Positions 1-6,382 of a DNA stretch of 16,911 nt are shown piece after piece. The DNA comes from JAKJGA01 sp029554345 (GTDB lineage Bacteria > Spirochaetota > UBA4802 > JAFGJZ01). The position numbers and the translations under genes were made by a program. How positions within the stretch are numbered: position 1 is the stretch's first letter; each line of letters begins with the position of its first letter. The notes under the pieces were generated by a model. It was not told where the DNA came from, did no database searches, and saw only the letters and a list, made by a program, of their open reading frames with translations. The DNA lies in contig DAOPBR010000052.1 of NCBI GenBank assembly GCA_035395685.1, positions 1-16,911 on the forward strand. The letters run 5' to 3'.

Positions 1-2
1 AG

Positions 3-407
3 GATCTCATGTCTTCACTTTCAATAATAGTTTCGAATCTTGCTGTTGTAAAAAAAGATTCTAAAAACCAGTACCGTAAAAATTTCGAGAAAATGAAGTC
101 CCGTATAGAAGTTCTTGTCGGAAAAAATTATGACGAACAGAGGCTCATAACTGAAGCAGCTGTTTACGCTGATAAAGTTGATATAAATGAAGAAATTGTT
201 CGTCTTTCCGATCATATCGCTAAATTTAAAGAAATAGCGAAAGAAGATGCTTCTCCCGGCAAACGCCTTGATTTTCTTGCTCAGGAAATGTTCCGTGAAA
301 TAAATACTATAGCTTCTAAATGTTCGGATTCCGCTCTTTCTCATGTATGTGTTGAAATGAAAAATGCCGTGGATAAGATTCGTGAACAGTGCCGGAATAT
401 TATATAA
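3..407 (+). CDS. yicC: YicC/YloC family endoribonuclease, C-terminal part (5' end outside window)
   Basis: This is the last 134 codons of a gene that is open to the left edge of the window; the ATG at 9 is internal to it, not the start. The C-terminal stretch GKRLDFLAQEMFREINT followed by SKC and KIREQ is the hallmark of the YicC C-terminal domain (DUF1732). Family members are about 290 residues long, so more than half is missing. YicC/YloC proteins are reported to be endoribonucleases or RNase-associated factors acting in RNA turnover. The next gene is remA, followed by gmk and an omega-like gene, the same order as yloC-remA-gmk-rpoZ in Bacillus, which supports the call. The stop is 12 bases before the remA start, so the genes are probably co-transcribed. 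Confidence 0.9.
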   Translation, partial: DLMSSLSIIVSNLAVVKKDSKNQYRKNFEKMKSRIEVLVGKNYDEQRLITEAAVYADKVDINEEIVRLSDHIAKFKEIAKEDASPGKRLDFLAQEMFREINTIASKCSDSALSHVCVEMKNAVDKIREQCRNII

Positions 408-419
408 CTGAGAGGTCGA

Positions 420-683
420 ATGAAGTCAGGACTAATTAACATAGGATTCGGTAATGCTGTTTCGGCAGAAAGAGTAATTGCCGTCATTACGCCTCAATCG
501 GCATCGGGAAAACGCATAAGAGAAGAAGCGAAAGACGGCAATATGCTCATAGATGCCACTCATGGACGCAAAACGCGCGCGATAATAATCATGGACAGCA
601 ATCATATTGTTCTAACAGCAATGCAGCCTGAGACTATATCGGGAAGATTCAATGATGATGTTGCGGAGGAAAGCGGTGAATAA
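420..683 (+). CDS. remA: RemA/DUF370 family regulatory protein
   Basis: An 87-residue protein that matches RemA along its whole core: LINIGFGNAVSAERVIAVI at the N-terminus, then KRIREEA, MLIDATHGRKTRAIII, and VLTAMQPETISGRF. Only the last eight or so residues (acidic, ESGE) lie outside the family core. In Bacillus subtilis RemA is a DNA-binding activator of biofilm-matrix and osmoprotection genes that assembles into oligomeric rings. In other phyla the role is not established, so I infer only a small oligomeric nucleic-acid-binding regulator. The ATG at 420 has a GAGAGG-type ribosome site just before it. Its last 8 bases overlap the GTG start of gmk. Confidence 0.92.
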   Translation: MKSGLINIGFGNAVSAERVIAVITPQSASGKRIREEAKDGNMLIDATHGRKTRAIIIMDSNHIVLTAMQPETISGRFNDDVAEESGE

Positions 684-1281
684 ATTTTCTGTAATTATTT
701 CCGCGCCGAGCGGAGCAGGAAAATCGACTCTGATATCGCGTATTATGAAAAAAGATTCAAGATTCTCTTTTTCGGTTTCGACGACAACCAGGTCTCCTCG
801 CGAAGGGGAGAAAGACGGAATAAACTATTATTTTAAAGACCGCAAAGAATTTGAGCAAATGATAGCAAATGACGAATTTCTTGAATGGGCTGAAGTTCAC
901 GGCAATTTATACGGTACGTCCAAAAAAGAAGTTGACAGGATTCATGCTGCTGAAAAAATCCCTCTATTCGATATAGATGTCCAGGGCGCAAAAAACATAA
1001 GAGAAAAGATAGCGGGTGTATTCGTTTTTATCGTTCCGCCTTCAATGGAGGAGCTTAAAAGGCGTCTGCTTTCAAGATCGACGGATTCGCAGGAAACCAT
1101 AGATCTGAGAATCAAAAATGCTTCGGCTGAACTTGCTTATGCCGGAATATATGATTATGTTATTGTCAATGACTCTTTGGAAACAGCGGAGAATGATTTC
1201 TTTTCAGTTATGCGTGCCGAAGAAATCAAAACATCTCGGATGATTTATAAAATTAATGATTTAGCAGGGGGCCTAAAATGA
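676..1281 (+). CDS. gmk: Guanylate kinase
   Basis: Phosphorylates GMP/dGMP to GDP/dGDP with ATP in the cytoplasm. The P-loop SAPSGAGKST lies at residues 9-18, followed by the GMP-binding segment STTTRSPREGEKDGINYYF and by LFDIDVQGAKNI, all typical of guanylate kinase. I chose the GTG at 676 because GGAGGA at 665-670 sits 5 bases before it and the resulting 201-residue protein begins MNKFSVIISAPSG as the family does. The in-frame ATGs at 652-658 would add an atypical N-terminal tail and lack a good ribosome site. The start overlaps the end of remA by 8 bases and the stop overlaps the next gene by 4 (ATGA), which indicates translational coupling. Confidence 0.95.
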   Translation: MNKFSVIISAPSGAGKSTLISRIMKKDSRFSFSVSTTTRSPREGEKDGINYYFKDRKEFEQMIANDEFLEWAEVHGNLYGTSKKEVDRIHAAEKIPLFDIDVQGAKNIREKIAGVFVFIVPPSMEELKRRLLSRSTDSQETIDLRIKNASAELAYAGIYDYVIVNDSLETAENDFFSVMRAEEIKTSRMIYKINDLAGGLK

Positions 1282-1487
1282 TTCTTCCTCTCGATAAGCT
1301 TTTGTCTTTCAAAGGAAATAAATACGTTCTTACCAAGGCATCAATGATGGCTGTTGATAAAAAGGACAAGATCGACAATTTTCCTGAAAACCTTCCGGCA
1401 TGGAAAACTGTTCCGGTTATTTTGAAACTTATTTTTGATGAAAAGATAAAGATTGCCGAAAATCTGGACAAGCCCGTTTCAGAATAA
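1278..1487 (+). CDS. rpoZ: Divergent RNA polymerase omega-like subunit
   Basis: A 69-residue protein directly after gmk, the usual place of rpoZ. The N-terminal half (LDKLLSFKGNKYVLTKASMMAVDKK) fits the omega helix region in which a conserved Lys/Arg-Tyr/Phe segment is followed by an alanine-rich helix. The second half (WKTVPVILKLIFDEKIKIA) resembles the region after the core of short omega homologues. Canonical omega motifs such as RARQL are absent, so the assignment rests heavily on position and length. Omega would stabilise beta-prime and assist RNA polymerase assembly. The ATG overlaps the gmk stop (ATGA), GGGGG at 1267-1271 serves as ribosome site, and the stop shares a base with the miaA start (TAATG). 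It could be an unrelated small protein; I prefer omega. Confidence 0.65.
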   Translation: MILPLDKLLSFKGNKYVLTKASMMAVDKKDKIDNFPENLPAWKTVPVILKLIFDEKIKIAENLDKPVSE

Positions 1488-2556
1488 TGAGAAAGATAAT
1501 AGTTCTTTCCGGGGCTACGGCATCCGGAAAGAGCCGTGCTGCACTGCATTTATGCGAGATTTTTCCGGATACATTCGAAATTGTATCCGCCGATTCCATT
1601 CAAATTTACCGTTATCTTGATATTGGGAGTTCCAAGCCGGACAAGGCTGATCTTCAAAAAATCAAACACCACTTAATAGATATTGTTGATCCTTCGTTTT
1701 CTTACAAGGCATCAGACTTTGTTGCGGATGCTTTTTCGGCATCAGAAGATATTTTTTCGCGCGGAAAGATTCCTCTTTTTGTCGGCGGCAGCGGAATGTA
1801 TCTTGAAGCGTTTTTTGAAGGTCTTTCTGTTACTCCCGAAGCTTCTTCTGTAATCATTCAGGAGATTCAGAACGAAGGAAGTTTGAGGGGATGGGATTCC
1901 ATGCATGAAGAGCTGATGGAAATAGATCCTGATGCCGCCAAAAAGATTCATTCAAATGACTGGCAAAGAATTATACGCGCTCTTTCGGTCTTTAGAGCTT
2001 CGGGCAGACGGATTTCCGAGTATTGGGGAAATAGGACTCCGCGGATTTCAGGAGATTTTCTCTTTATCCGGCTAGAAGCTGAAAGAGAAAAACTTTATGA
2101 TGAAATTAATTGCCGGGTTGATCAGATGGTCGAGAAAGGTTTTGTTGATGAGGTTGTTAAGCTCCTTTCAATGGGATATGATGAAAAATGCGCTTCAATG
2201 AATTCTATCGGTTACTCTCAGATTATTAAATATCTGAAAGGCGAACTTTCACTTGACTATGCAGTCGAAATGATTAAACATGACACACGGCGGTATGCTA
2301 AAAAGCAGATCATCTGGATGANNNNNNNNNNNNNNNNNNNNNNNNNNNNNNNNNNNNNNNNNNNNNNNNNNNNNNNNNNNNNNNNNNNNNNNNNNNNNNN
2401 NNNNNNNNNNNNNNNNNNNNNGAAATGATTAAACATGACACACGGCGGTATGCTAAAAAGCAGATCATCTGGATGAGAAGAAAGGATTATTATCTTCCTT
2501 TCGATTTCCGCGATTATTGCGGGATTTCTGAAAAAGTATCGGAATTTATAAAATAA
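1487..2556 (+). CDS. miaA: tRNA dimethylallyltransferase (interrupted by a scaffold gap)
   Basis: MiaA transfers the dimethylallyl group of DMAPP to N6 of A37 in tRNAs that read U-starting codons. The P-loop GATASGKS is at residues 9-16, SADSIQIYRYLDIGSSKP at 34-51, HHLIDIVDP at 61-69 and GGSGMY at 100-105. The tRNA/catalytic segment TRRYAKKQIIWMRR straddles a 100-N gap at 2322-2421. Read literally the gap shifts the frame and stops the protein at 2428. The 55 bases before the gap are repeated exactly after it. Dropping the gap and one copy joins 1487-2321 to 2477-2556 in frame, giving 304 residues ending in KVSEFIK, normal for MiaA. The gene is therefore intact; the break is an assembly artefact. 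It is followed by hfq, as in enterobacteria. Confidence 0.93.
2267..2321 (+). repeat. 55-bp contig-end duplicate, left copy
   Basis: This 55-base stretch begins GAAATGATTAAACATG, ends TCATCTGGATGA and is identical to 2422-2476. It encodes the TRRYAKKQIIWM part of MiaA once; a second tandem copy would not fit the family. Fifty-five bases is a common de Bruijn k-mer size, so the duplicate probably reflects two contigs that overlap by k. Confidence 0.95.
2322..2421. other. Scaffold gap of exactly 100 N
   Basis: A run of 100 undetermined bases within miaA. The round length is an assembler or scaffolder placeholder, and the identical 55-base ends on both sides show that the true gap length is negative (minus 55). 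Confidence 0.97.
2422..2476 (+). repeat. 55-bp contig-end duplicate, right copy
   Basis: Exact copy of 2267-2321 lying immediately after the N-run. It should be collapsed with the left copy to restore the miaA reading frame. Confidence 0.95.
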
Positions 2557-2580
2557 TTCTTTGTTCGGTTAGGAGGTTCG

Positions 2581-2817
2581 ATGACCAAGCAGGTAAAAAA
2601 TCTTCAGGATGCTTATCTCAATTGCGCGAGAAAAGAAAAGCTTGATCTTACTATATATCTTACGAACGGCGTGCCGCTTCAGGGAAAAGTTGTAAGCTTC
2701 GACAGTTTTACTGTTCTTCTTGAAATAGATAAGAAGCAGAATTTAGTTTATAAACACGCAATATCTACTATTGTTCCGTCACGGCCGATTCATCTCAGCG
2801 AGTCTGCGGAAGACTGA
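2581..2817 (+). CDS. hfq: RNA chaperone Hfq
   Basis: A 78-residue protein with full Hfq architecture. The N-terminal helix is NLQDAYLNCARKEK (residues 7-20), with the conserved Gln of the proximal RNA-binding face. The Sm1 strand region is IYLTNGVPLQGKVVSFDSFTV and the Sm2 motif is VYKHAISTIVPSRP (56-69), with the Tyr-Lys-His of the uridine pocket. Hfq forms a hexameric ring that pairs small RNAs with mRNAs. There is only a short acidic C-terminal tail. AGGAGG at 2571-2576 is a strong ribosome site 4 bases before the ATG. The gene follows miaA, a classic pairing, and is one base from the SPFH-like gene downstream. Confidence 0.97.
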   Translation: MTKQVKNLQDAYLNCARKEKLDLTIYLTNGVPLQGKVVSFDSFTVLLEIDKKQNLVYKHAISTIVPSRPIHLSESAED

Positions 2818-2818
2818 C

Positions 2819-3712
2819 ATGAGGAAAATTAAAAGACTCATAATGCTTGTACTCGTAATTTATCTCGGGTATTCTGCATACCGAGGATCTTTTTTTGTTT
2901 CATCAGGGTATATCGGAATACTTGAATTAAAAAAAAGCAGGGATCTTTTTCTTCCCGGTTTTCATTTCAGCACGCAAGCGGCTTTTTCGGGAGATTTTGT
3001 CTTCCGAAAACTTCCGCTTTCTGGAAGAGCGGTTTGCGAATTTTCGGCGCCTCTTCCGACTCTCGAAAGACTCGATGACAATTATTTGAAAATCCGTTCT
3101 ATAGCTTCCTTTTCCTATTCGCTTGATATATCGGCATTTTCATTTAATGCCGGTTCAGAGCCTCAGAAAATAGCAGAAGCTGAATTTGTTCGTTCAGCTT
3201 CAATGATACTTAAAAAAATATCTTACGAAAATTTTTCATCTTCATTTTCATCCGATAAGTTTCTGTCCGTTTGGAAAGATCATAACGCAAGCATTTCTGA
3301 AGATATTTCGTCGGTAATGAAAGGCCGCGGAATTACCGTTTCTTCCATTGAAATAGGAAGTCCTGTTTTCCCATCTGATGAACGTTATGCGGAGGTTTCG
3401 CGATATGCCGCTGAAATTGAAAAGACCGAATTATTTACGGCTGTTTCCCGTGAACGTGAAGCTTCGGAAAGAAATATGACCGAATACAGGCTCAAGAAGT
3501 TCGGTGAAGAACTGGACATAATTTCATCCAGAATAAAGGATAATCCTTCTTTATTGAAATATCTCATTTTTAAGAATTTTTCCGGCGGAGTTAATCCCGC
3601 GCTTTATGATTTAAATTCAGCCGGTTTTATTGACTCGTTAATGGCTGAAGAAAACAAAGCTGTCTCAGGACAGAAGAATGATGCGAGAAAAGATATTGAC
3701 AATTTCAAGTGA
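2819..3712 (+). CDS. Divergent SPFH/Band-7 (HflC/HflK-like) membrane protein
   Basis: A 297-residue protein with one N-terminal transmembrane helix (about residues 7-26), followed directly by VSSGYIGILELKKSRDLFLPGFHF. This fits the entry of the SPFH domain, where a Pro/Ser-Gly-(x)-x-Gly-(Val/Ile) turn precedes a 'PGLHF'-like sequence. A mixed beta/alpha stretch follows (80-185), then a charged helix (about 187-240: AEVSRYAAEIEKTELF..SREREASERN) like the long helix at the end of HflC/HflK, and a hydrophobic patch SLLKYLIFKNFSG. HflK and HflC cage the FtsH protease. Location right after hfq mirrors hfq-hflX-hflK-hflC. Similarity is weak and read by eye, so FtsH regulation is inference. Start: ATG at 2819, one base after the hfq stop; the upstream in-frame ATG at 2771 lies inside hfq. 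Confidence 0.55.
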   Translation: MRKIKRLIMLVLVIYLGYSAYRGSFFVSSGYIGILELKKSRDLFLPGFHFSTQAAFSGDFVFRKLPLSGRAVCEFSAPLPTLERLDDNYLKIRSIASFSYSLDISAFSFNAGSEPQKIAEAEFVRSASMILKKISYENFSSSFSSDKFLSVWKDHNASISEDISSVMKGRGITVSSIEIGSPVFPSDERYAEVSRYAAEIEKTELFTAVSREREASERNMTEYRLKKFGEELDIISSRIKDNPSLLKYLIFKNFSGGVNPALYDLNSAGFIDSLMAEENKAVSGQKNDARKDIDNFK

Positions 3713-3766
3713 TATTATTCCCTTAACCGAAATTACGAAGATATTATGTTTATATAAGGAGAATTT

Positions 3767-3856
3767 ATGCCTTGCGGTAAAAAGAAAAAAAGAAGAAAGA
3801 TTGCTAATCACAAAAGAAAAAAGAGAAGAAGACTTAATAGACACAAGAAGAAGTAA
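3767..3856 (+). CDS. 29-aa bS22/mS38-like (AURKAIP1/COX24 domain) small ribosomal protein
   Basis: A very short gene encoding 29 residues, MPCGKKKKRRKIANHKRKK followed by RRRLNRHKKK. It is almost entirely Lys, Arg and His. The pattern MPxGKKxKRxKxxxHKRKKR..RxxRHKKK is that of the bacterial AURKAIP1/COX24 domain proteins, related to mitochondrial mS38 and mycobacterial bS22, which sit in the small ribosomal subunit near the decoding region. AAGGAG at 3757-3762 is a good ribosome site 4 bases before the ATG, and a terminator follows 4 bases after the stop. It is the last gene of the miaA-hfq run, 54 bases after the SPFH-like gene. Confidence 0.88.
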   Translation: MPCGKKKKRRKIANHKRKKRRRLNRHKKK

Positions 3857-3859
3857 TTT

Positions 3860-3884
3860 ACGGGAGCAAGTCTCCCGTTTTTTT
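3860..3884 (+). terminator. Rho-independent terminator after the small ribosomal protein gene
   Basis: Stem CGGGAG (3861-3866) pairs with CTCCCG (3872-3877) around the loop CAAGT, extended by an A-T pair, and is followed by seven T (3878-3884). It closes the yicC-to-bS22 operon. Confidence 0.92.
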
Positions 3885-3909
3885 ATCAAATTAATTAAGT
3901 GCGGGGCTT

Positions 3910-4635
3910 ATGCGGGGTAAAACCTTTCGGGATCAAAACAAGGTCGTTGAGGAAACAAAATCCAGAAATGATTATTGGAAGCGCAGACCTTCTGAAATAA
4001 GAGGTTATCAAAAAGCTTTTTATATCAATGGAACGGACGGATCTTACGTACGTGTTGATTATAATCTCAAAGATAAAAAAATCCGGCTTTATGTTGAAGA
4101 CGCTTCTGAAGGCGGAATAGCTTATTATTCGGTAATTTCCAAAGGAAATATCGAAGTAGAAAAGAATCTCGCCACAGGCCGAAGCGGAAACCTTTCTCAT
4201 AAATTTCAGCCGCTTGCATCCCTAATCGCCACTTTGCCTCATAAAGAAGTTGTTAGCATGTTTGGTGACTGTTACGGTATATCGAATGCCTTCAAGGACA
4301 TAAGAGATGCTGTAAAACGCAAAAAACTTGAGCAGACCCGTGAAAAATATTTCGTCGAAGGTAAAAGAGCCCCTCTATTCGGAAGTTTCAGTTCAACCAA
4401 ACACTTATCGTGGATTGATGTAATAGATGTTATTATTGCCGCCGGAGCCGGTTTTGCAATTTACAAGCTTTCCGGTTCTCATTATCAGCCGTCCGGTGCT
4501 GTCGTTGCTTTTCTTGGAATAATAGCCGGGGGAGTTGATATTCTTATGCGTAAGCGTGAACCTATTTTTTCGAAAATAATTCTGCTGTTGACTTCAGGAG
4601 CAGGTCTTTATATTTTCGGAAGATTTTTTGACTAA
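3910..4635 (+). CDS. Conserved-looking membrane protein of unknown function (three C-terminal TM helices)
   Basis: A 241-residue protein I do not recognise. Residues 1-165 are hydrophilic, with a lysine/arginine-rich start, a beta-rich part (about 36-85: AFYINGTDGSYVRVDYNLKD and following) and a charged helix near 128-146. The C-terminal third holds three probable membrane helices at about 171-187, 195-213 and 221-239, separated by short loops (RKREPIFSK between the last two). No signal peptide is present, so the N-terminal domain is probably cytoplasmic. The ATG at 3910 is the first possible start after an in-frame stop at 3892; GGGG at 3903-3906 is a close-set ribosome site. It lies alone between a terminator and the cheW promoter. 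Confidence 0.7.
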   Translation: MRGKTFRDQNKVVEETKSRNDYWKRRPSEIRGYQKAFYINGTDGSYVRVDYNLKDKKIRLYVEDASEGGIAYYSVISKGNIEVEKNLATGRSGNLSHKFQPLASLIATLPHKEVVSMFGDCYGISNAFKDIRDAVKRKKLEQTREKYFVEGKRAPLFGSFSSTKHLSWIDVIDVIIAAGAGFAIYKLSGSHYQPSGAVVAFLGIIAGGVDILMRKREPIFSKIILLLTSGAGLYIFGRFFD

Positions 4636-4644
4636 AAATAGTAC

Positions 4645-4673
4645 TTGAAAAAAAACTCTCAAGGTAATATATT
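4645..4673 (+). promoter_or_regulatory. Sigma-70-type promoter for cheW
   Basis: TTGAAA at 4645-4650 and TATATT at 4668-4673 are separated by 17 bases, the optimal spacing. Transcription would begin near 4680 and give a leader of about 32 bases before the cheW ATG. The site is in the 76-base space after the orphan membrane gene. It does not resemble the sigma-28 site upstream of flgM. Confidence 0.7.
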
Positions 4674-4711
4674 AAGTGCTCTGATGTTTCAATTAATGCA
4701 GGAAGAGTCAT

Positions 4712-5200
4712 ATGTTTAAAAAGGCTGAAAAATCATCTTTATCTTCAATGCAGGTTGTATGTTTTAAGATAGGATCCGAAGAATACGGAATTGAGATTCT
4801 GAAGGTTCAGGAAATTCTTAAACTTCCCAAAATAACAAAGCTTCCGAAATCAGCCGATTTTATCATTGGGGTAATCGACTTGCGCGGTCAGGTAATTCCT
4901 ATAATTGATTTGAGCAAACGCTTCGGGATTTCCGATAAACAGGAATCTTCTAACATGAGGGCAATTGTCGTTGATATTAACGGAAAGAAAGTCGGCCTGG
5001 CTATTGATTCGGTCAGTCATGTTGTTAAAGTCGACAGCCGTGATATTGAACAGGCTCCGCCGATCGTAAAAGGAATTTCAGGCAAGTATATCGTCGGAAT
5101 AGCTAAAGTCGAAAGCGGTTTTGTAGTAATTCTTGATATTAATCAGATTTTTTCACATGATGAGCTTGGCATTATCGGAAATATCAGAGCCGCTGTTTAA
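4712..5200 (+). CDS. cheW: Chemotaxis coupling protein CheW
   Basis: A 162-residue single CheW domain. It begins QVVCFKIGSEEYGIEILKVQEIL (14-36), has the signature GVIDLRGQVIPIIDLSKRFG (53-72), and ends with a second beta barrel half (VGLAIDSVSHVVKV...GISGKYIVGIAKVESGFVVILDI). CheW bridges the kinase CheA and methyl-accepting receptors in the polar array. The length is normal and no receiver or other domain is fused. GGAAGAG at 4702-4708 is the ribosome site. It stands alone, without cheA or receptors beside it, behind its own promoter, and meets the opposite-strand ADH-like gene tail to tail, with a 4-base overlap of the two stops. Confidence 0.95.
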   Translation: MFKKAEKSSLSSMQVVCFKIGSEEYGIEILKVQEILKLPKITKLPKSADFIIGVIDLRGQVIPIIDLSKRFGISDKQESSNMRAIVVDINGKKVGLAIDSVSHVVKVDSRDIEQAPPIVKGISGKYIVGIAKVESGFVVILDINQIFSHDELGIIGNIRAAV

Positions 5201-5209
5201 TAAGCGGCT
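5188..5209. terminator. Shared hairpin at the cheW / ADH-like convergent stops
   Basis: AGCCGCT (5188-5194) and AGCGGCT (5203-5209) form a perfect 7-bp stem with an 8-base loop that contains the stop codons of both convergent genes. Neither side has a clear T-run, so it would be a weak bidirectional terminator or an mRNA end-protecting hairpin. Confidence 0.5.
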
Positions 5210-6357
5210 ATAAGAATTGTTTCAATTTCATCACTGTTAAGAACTCTCGGCGCATTTTCCATAAAAGGATATTTCACTGCAATCTCTGCAATCGCCTTGA
5301 ATTCATTTTTTGTTATTCCTGCTGATGATAGTCTTTGCGGAATATCCAGATTTATTCCTATTCTTCTTACTCCCTCAATTGCCTTGATTGCAGCTTCAAT
5401 TACGGTTATTTCCTTTACGTCTTCATCCATAACTTTTGCCATCTGAACGTACTTTCCCGGTGACGATGTAAGGTTAAATTCCATGACATGCGGAAGAATG
5501 AGTCCCATCCATTTTTCGATAGGACTTGCGGTTTTAGAAGCAATCGCGCATGAAACCGACATTGTAACTGAAAGAGCAGAAAGAGAAAAAGCCGTACCTG
5601 CCAGAACGGATGCAACCGAAATAGGATAACGAAGAGATGGATTATGGTTGTCTCGGTAAGCATTTTCGAGATGTTTGAATAGAAGGTCTATGCTTTTGAG
5701 AGCATAAGTGTTGGTGAATTCACTTGTCACTTTTGATATTATTGATTCTGTAGACAGGGCGAGGGAAGCCATTCCTGTCTGAACGGTTGTTTCGTCAGAA
5801 GTATAGATAGCTATACCCGGATCAATAATGCTCGCGTGAGGATATAGATAATTATGCTGATAGACTTTCTTTTCACCGGTATGAATATCTGTGGCTATAA
5901 ACATCGGAAGAATTTCCTGGCCGTAAAGAGGATTGGACGGGATAGTGACGAAATTTAAAGGCGGTTTGACTTCCGGGTTTTCATAAAGATCTTCACAGAA
6001 AAGATAGTTGTTTGTAAGCAGTGCAACGGCTTTCGCCGCATTAATGGATTCAGTTCCTCCGAAGCCGATTACAAGGTCGCAATTGGTTTTTTTAGTAAAA
6101 AACACGGCGGAATCAATGTATTCAGTGTTGGCTACAGTCGGGATTTCATCAAATACAATGGTCCCTATTCCGGCGTAATTCAAAGACTTGATAAATATTT
6201 CAAGTACCTTCTCAAGCCTGTCGAAATCAGCCGAAGTTATGATAATAACGGCACGTGAACCCATGCCGGATAATATAGCCCCGGAATTCCTTAAGACATC
6301 GGGTCTGATGTAAAGTTTTGTAGGGAGGTGAAAGTCAGGAAAAATCAAATCGCTCAA
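5197..6357 (-). CDS. Iron-containing alcohol dehydrogenase-fold protein lacking the metal ligands
   Basis: A 386-residue protein with the length and layout of Fe-dependent (group III) alcohol dehydrogenases: an N-terminal nucleotide-binding part (LVIGFGGTESINAAKAVALL, 95-114), a DPGIAIYTSDETTVQTGMASL stretch, and the helical domain AGTAFSLSAL...LILPHVMEFN. Aligned by eye with FucO-type enzymes, the four metal-ligand positions (Asp, His, His, His) are Ala197, Leu201, Met266 and Ile280. The nearby conserved His is Cys270, and the GGGSxxD motif reads GGTESIN (Asp to Asn). Catalysis by metal-bound alcohol oxidation therefore looks impossible; a metal-free or non-enzymatic role is inferred. The start is TTG at 6357-6355, as the first ATG is 31 codons further in, beyond the start of the conserved fold. 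It follows the flgM terminator. Confidence 0.8.
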   Translation of the reverse strand: MSDLIFPDFHLPTKLYIRPDVLRNSGAILSGMGSRAVIIITSADFDRLEKVLEIFIKSLNYAGIGTIVFDEIPTVANTEYIDSAVFFTKKTNCDLVIGFGGTESINAAKAVALLTNNYLFCEDLYENPEVKPPLNFVTIPSNPLYGQEILPMFIATDIHTGEKKVYQHNYLYPHASIIDPGIAIYTSDETTVQTGMASLALSTESIISKVTSEFTNTYALKSIDLLFKHLENAYRDNHNPSLRYPISVASVLAGTAFSLSALSVTMSVSCAIASKTASPIEKWMGLILPHVMEFNLTSSPGKYVQMAKVMDEDVKEITVIEAAIKAIEGVRRIGINLDIPQRLSSAGITKNEFKAIAEIAVKYPFMENAPRVLNSDEIETILIAAY

Positions 6358-6382
6358 ACCGTACCGCCTGAGAGTCTAGAAG

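Noticed and set aside
2267..2476. A biological tandem duplication or mobile-element target duplication in miaA
   Set aside because: The exact 55-bp identity beside exactly 100 N and the perfect restoration of MiaA on collapse fit a contig overlap; no element sequence is present.
3696..3718. TTGACA at the end of the SPFH-like gene, as promoter for the bS22-like gene
   Set aside because: The only good -10 (TATTAT, 3713-3718) is 11 bases away, too close; no box at 16-18 bases.
3678..3920. 80-codon plus-strand frame spanning the bS22-like gene
   Set aside because: It runs out of frame through the bS22-like gene and its terminator; the 29-codon frame has the family sequence and the ribosome site.
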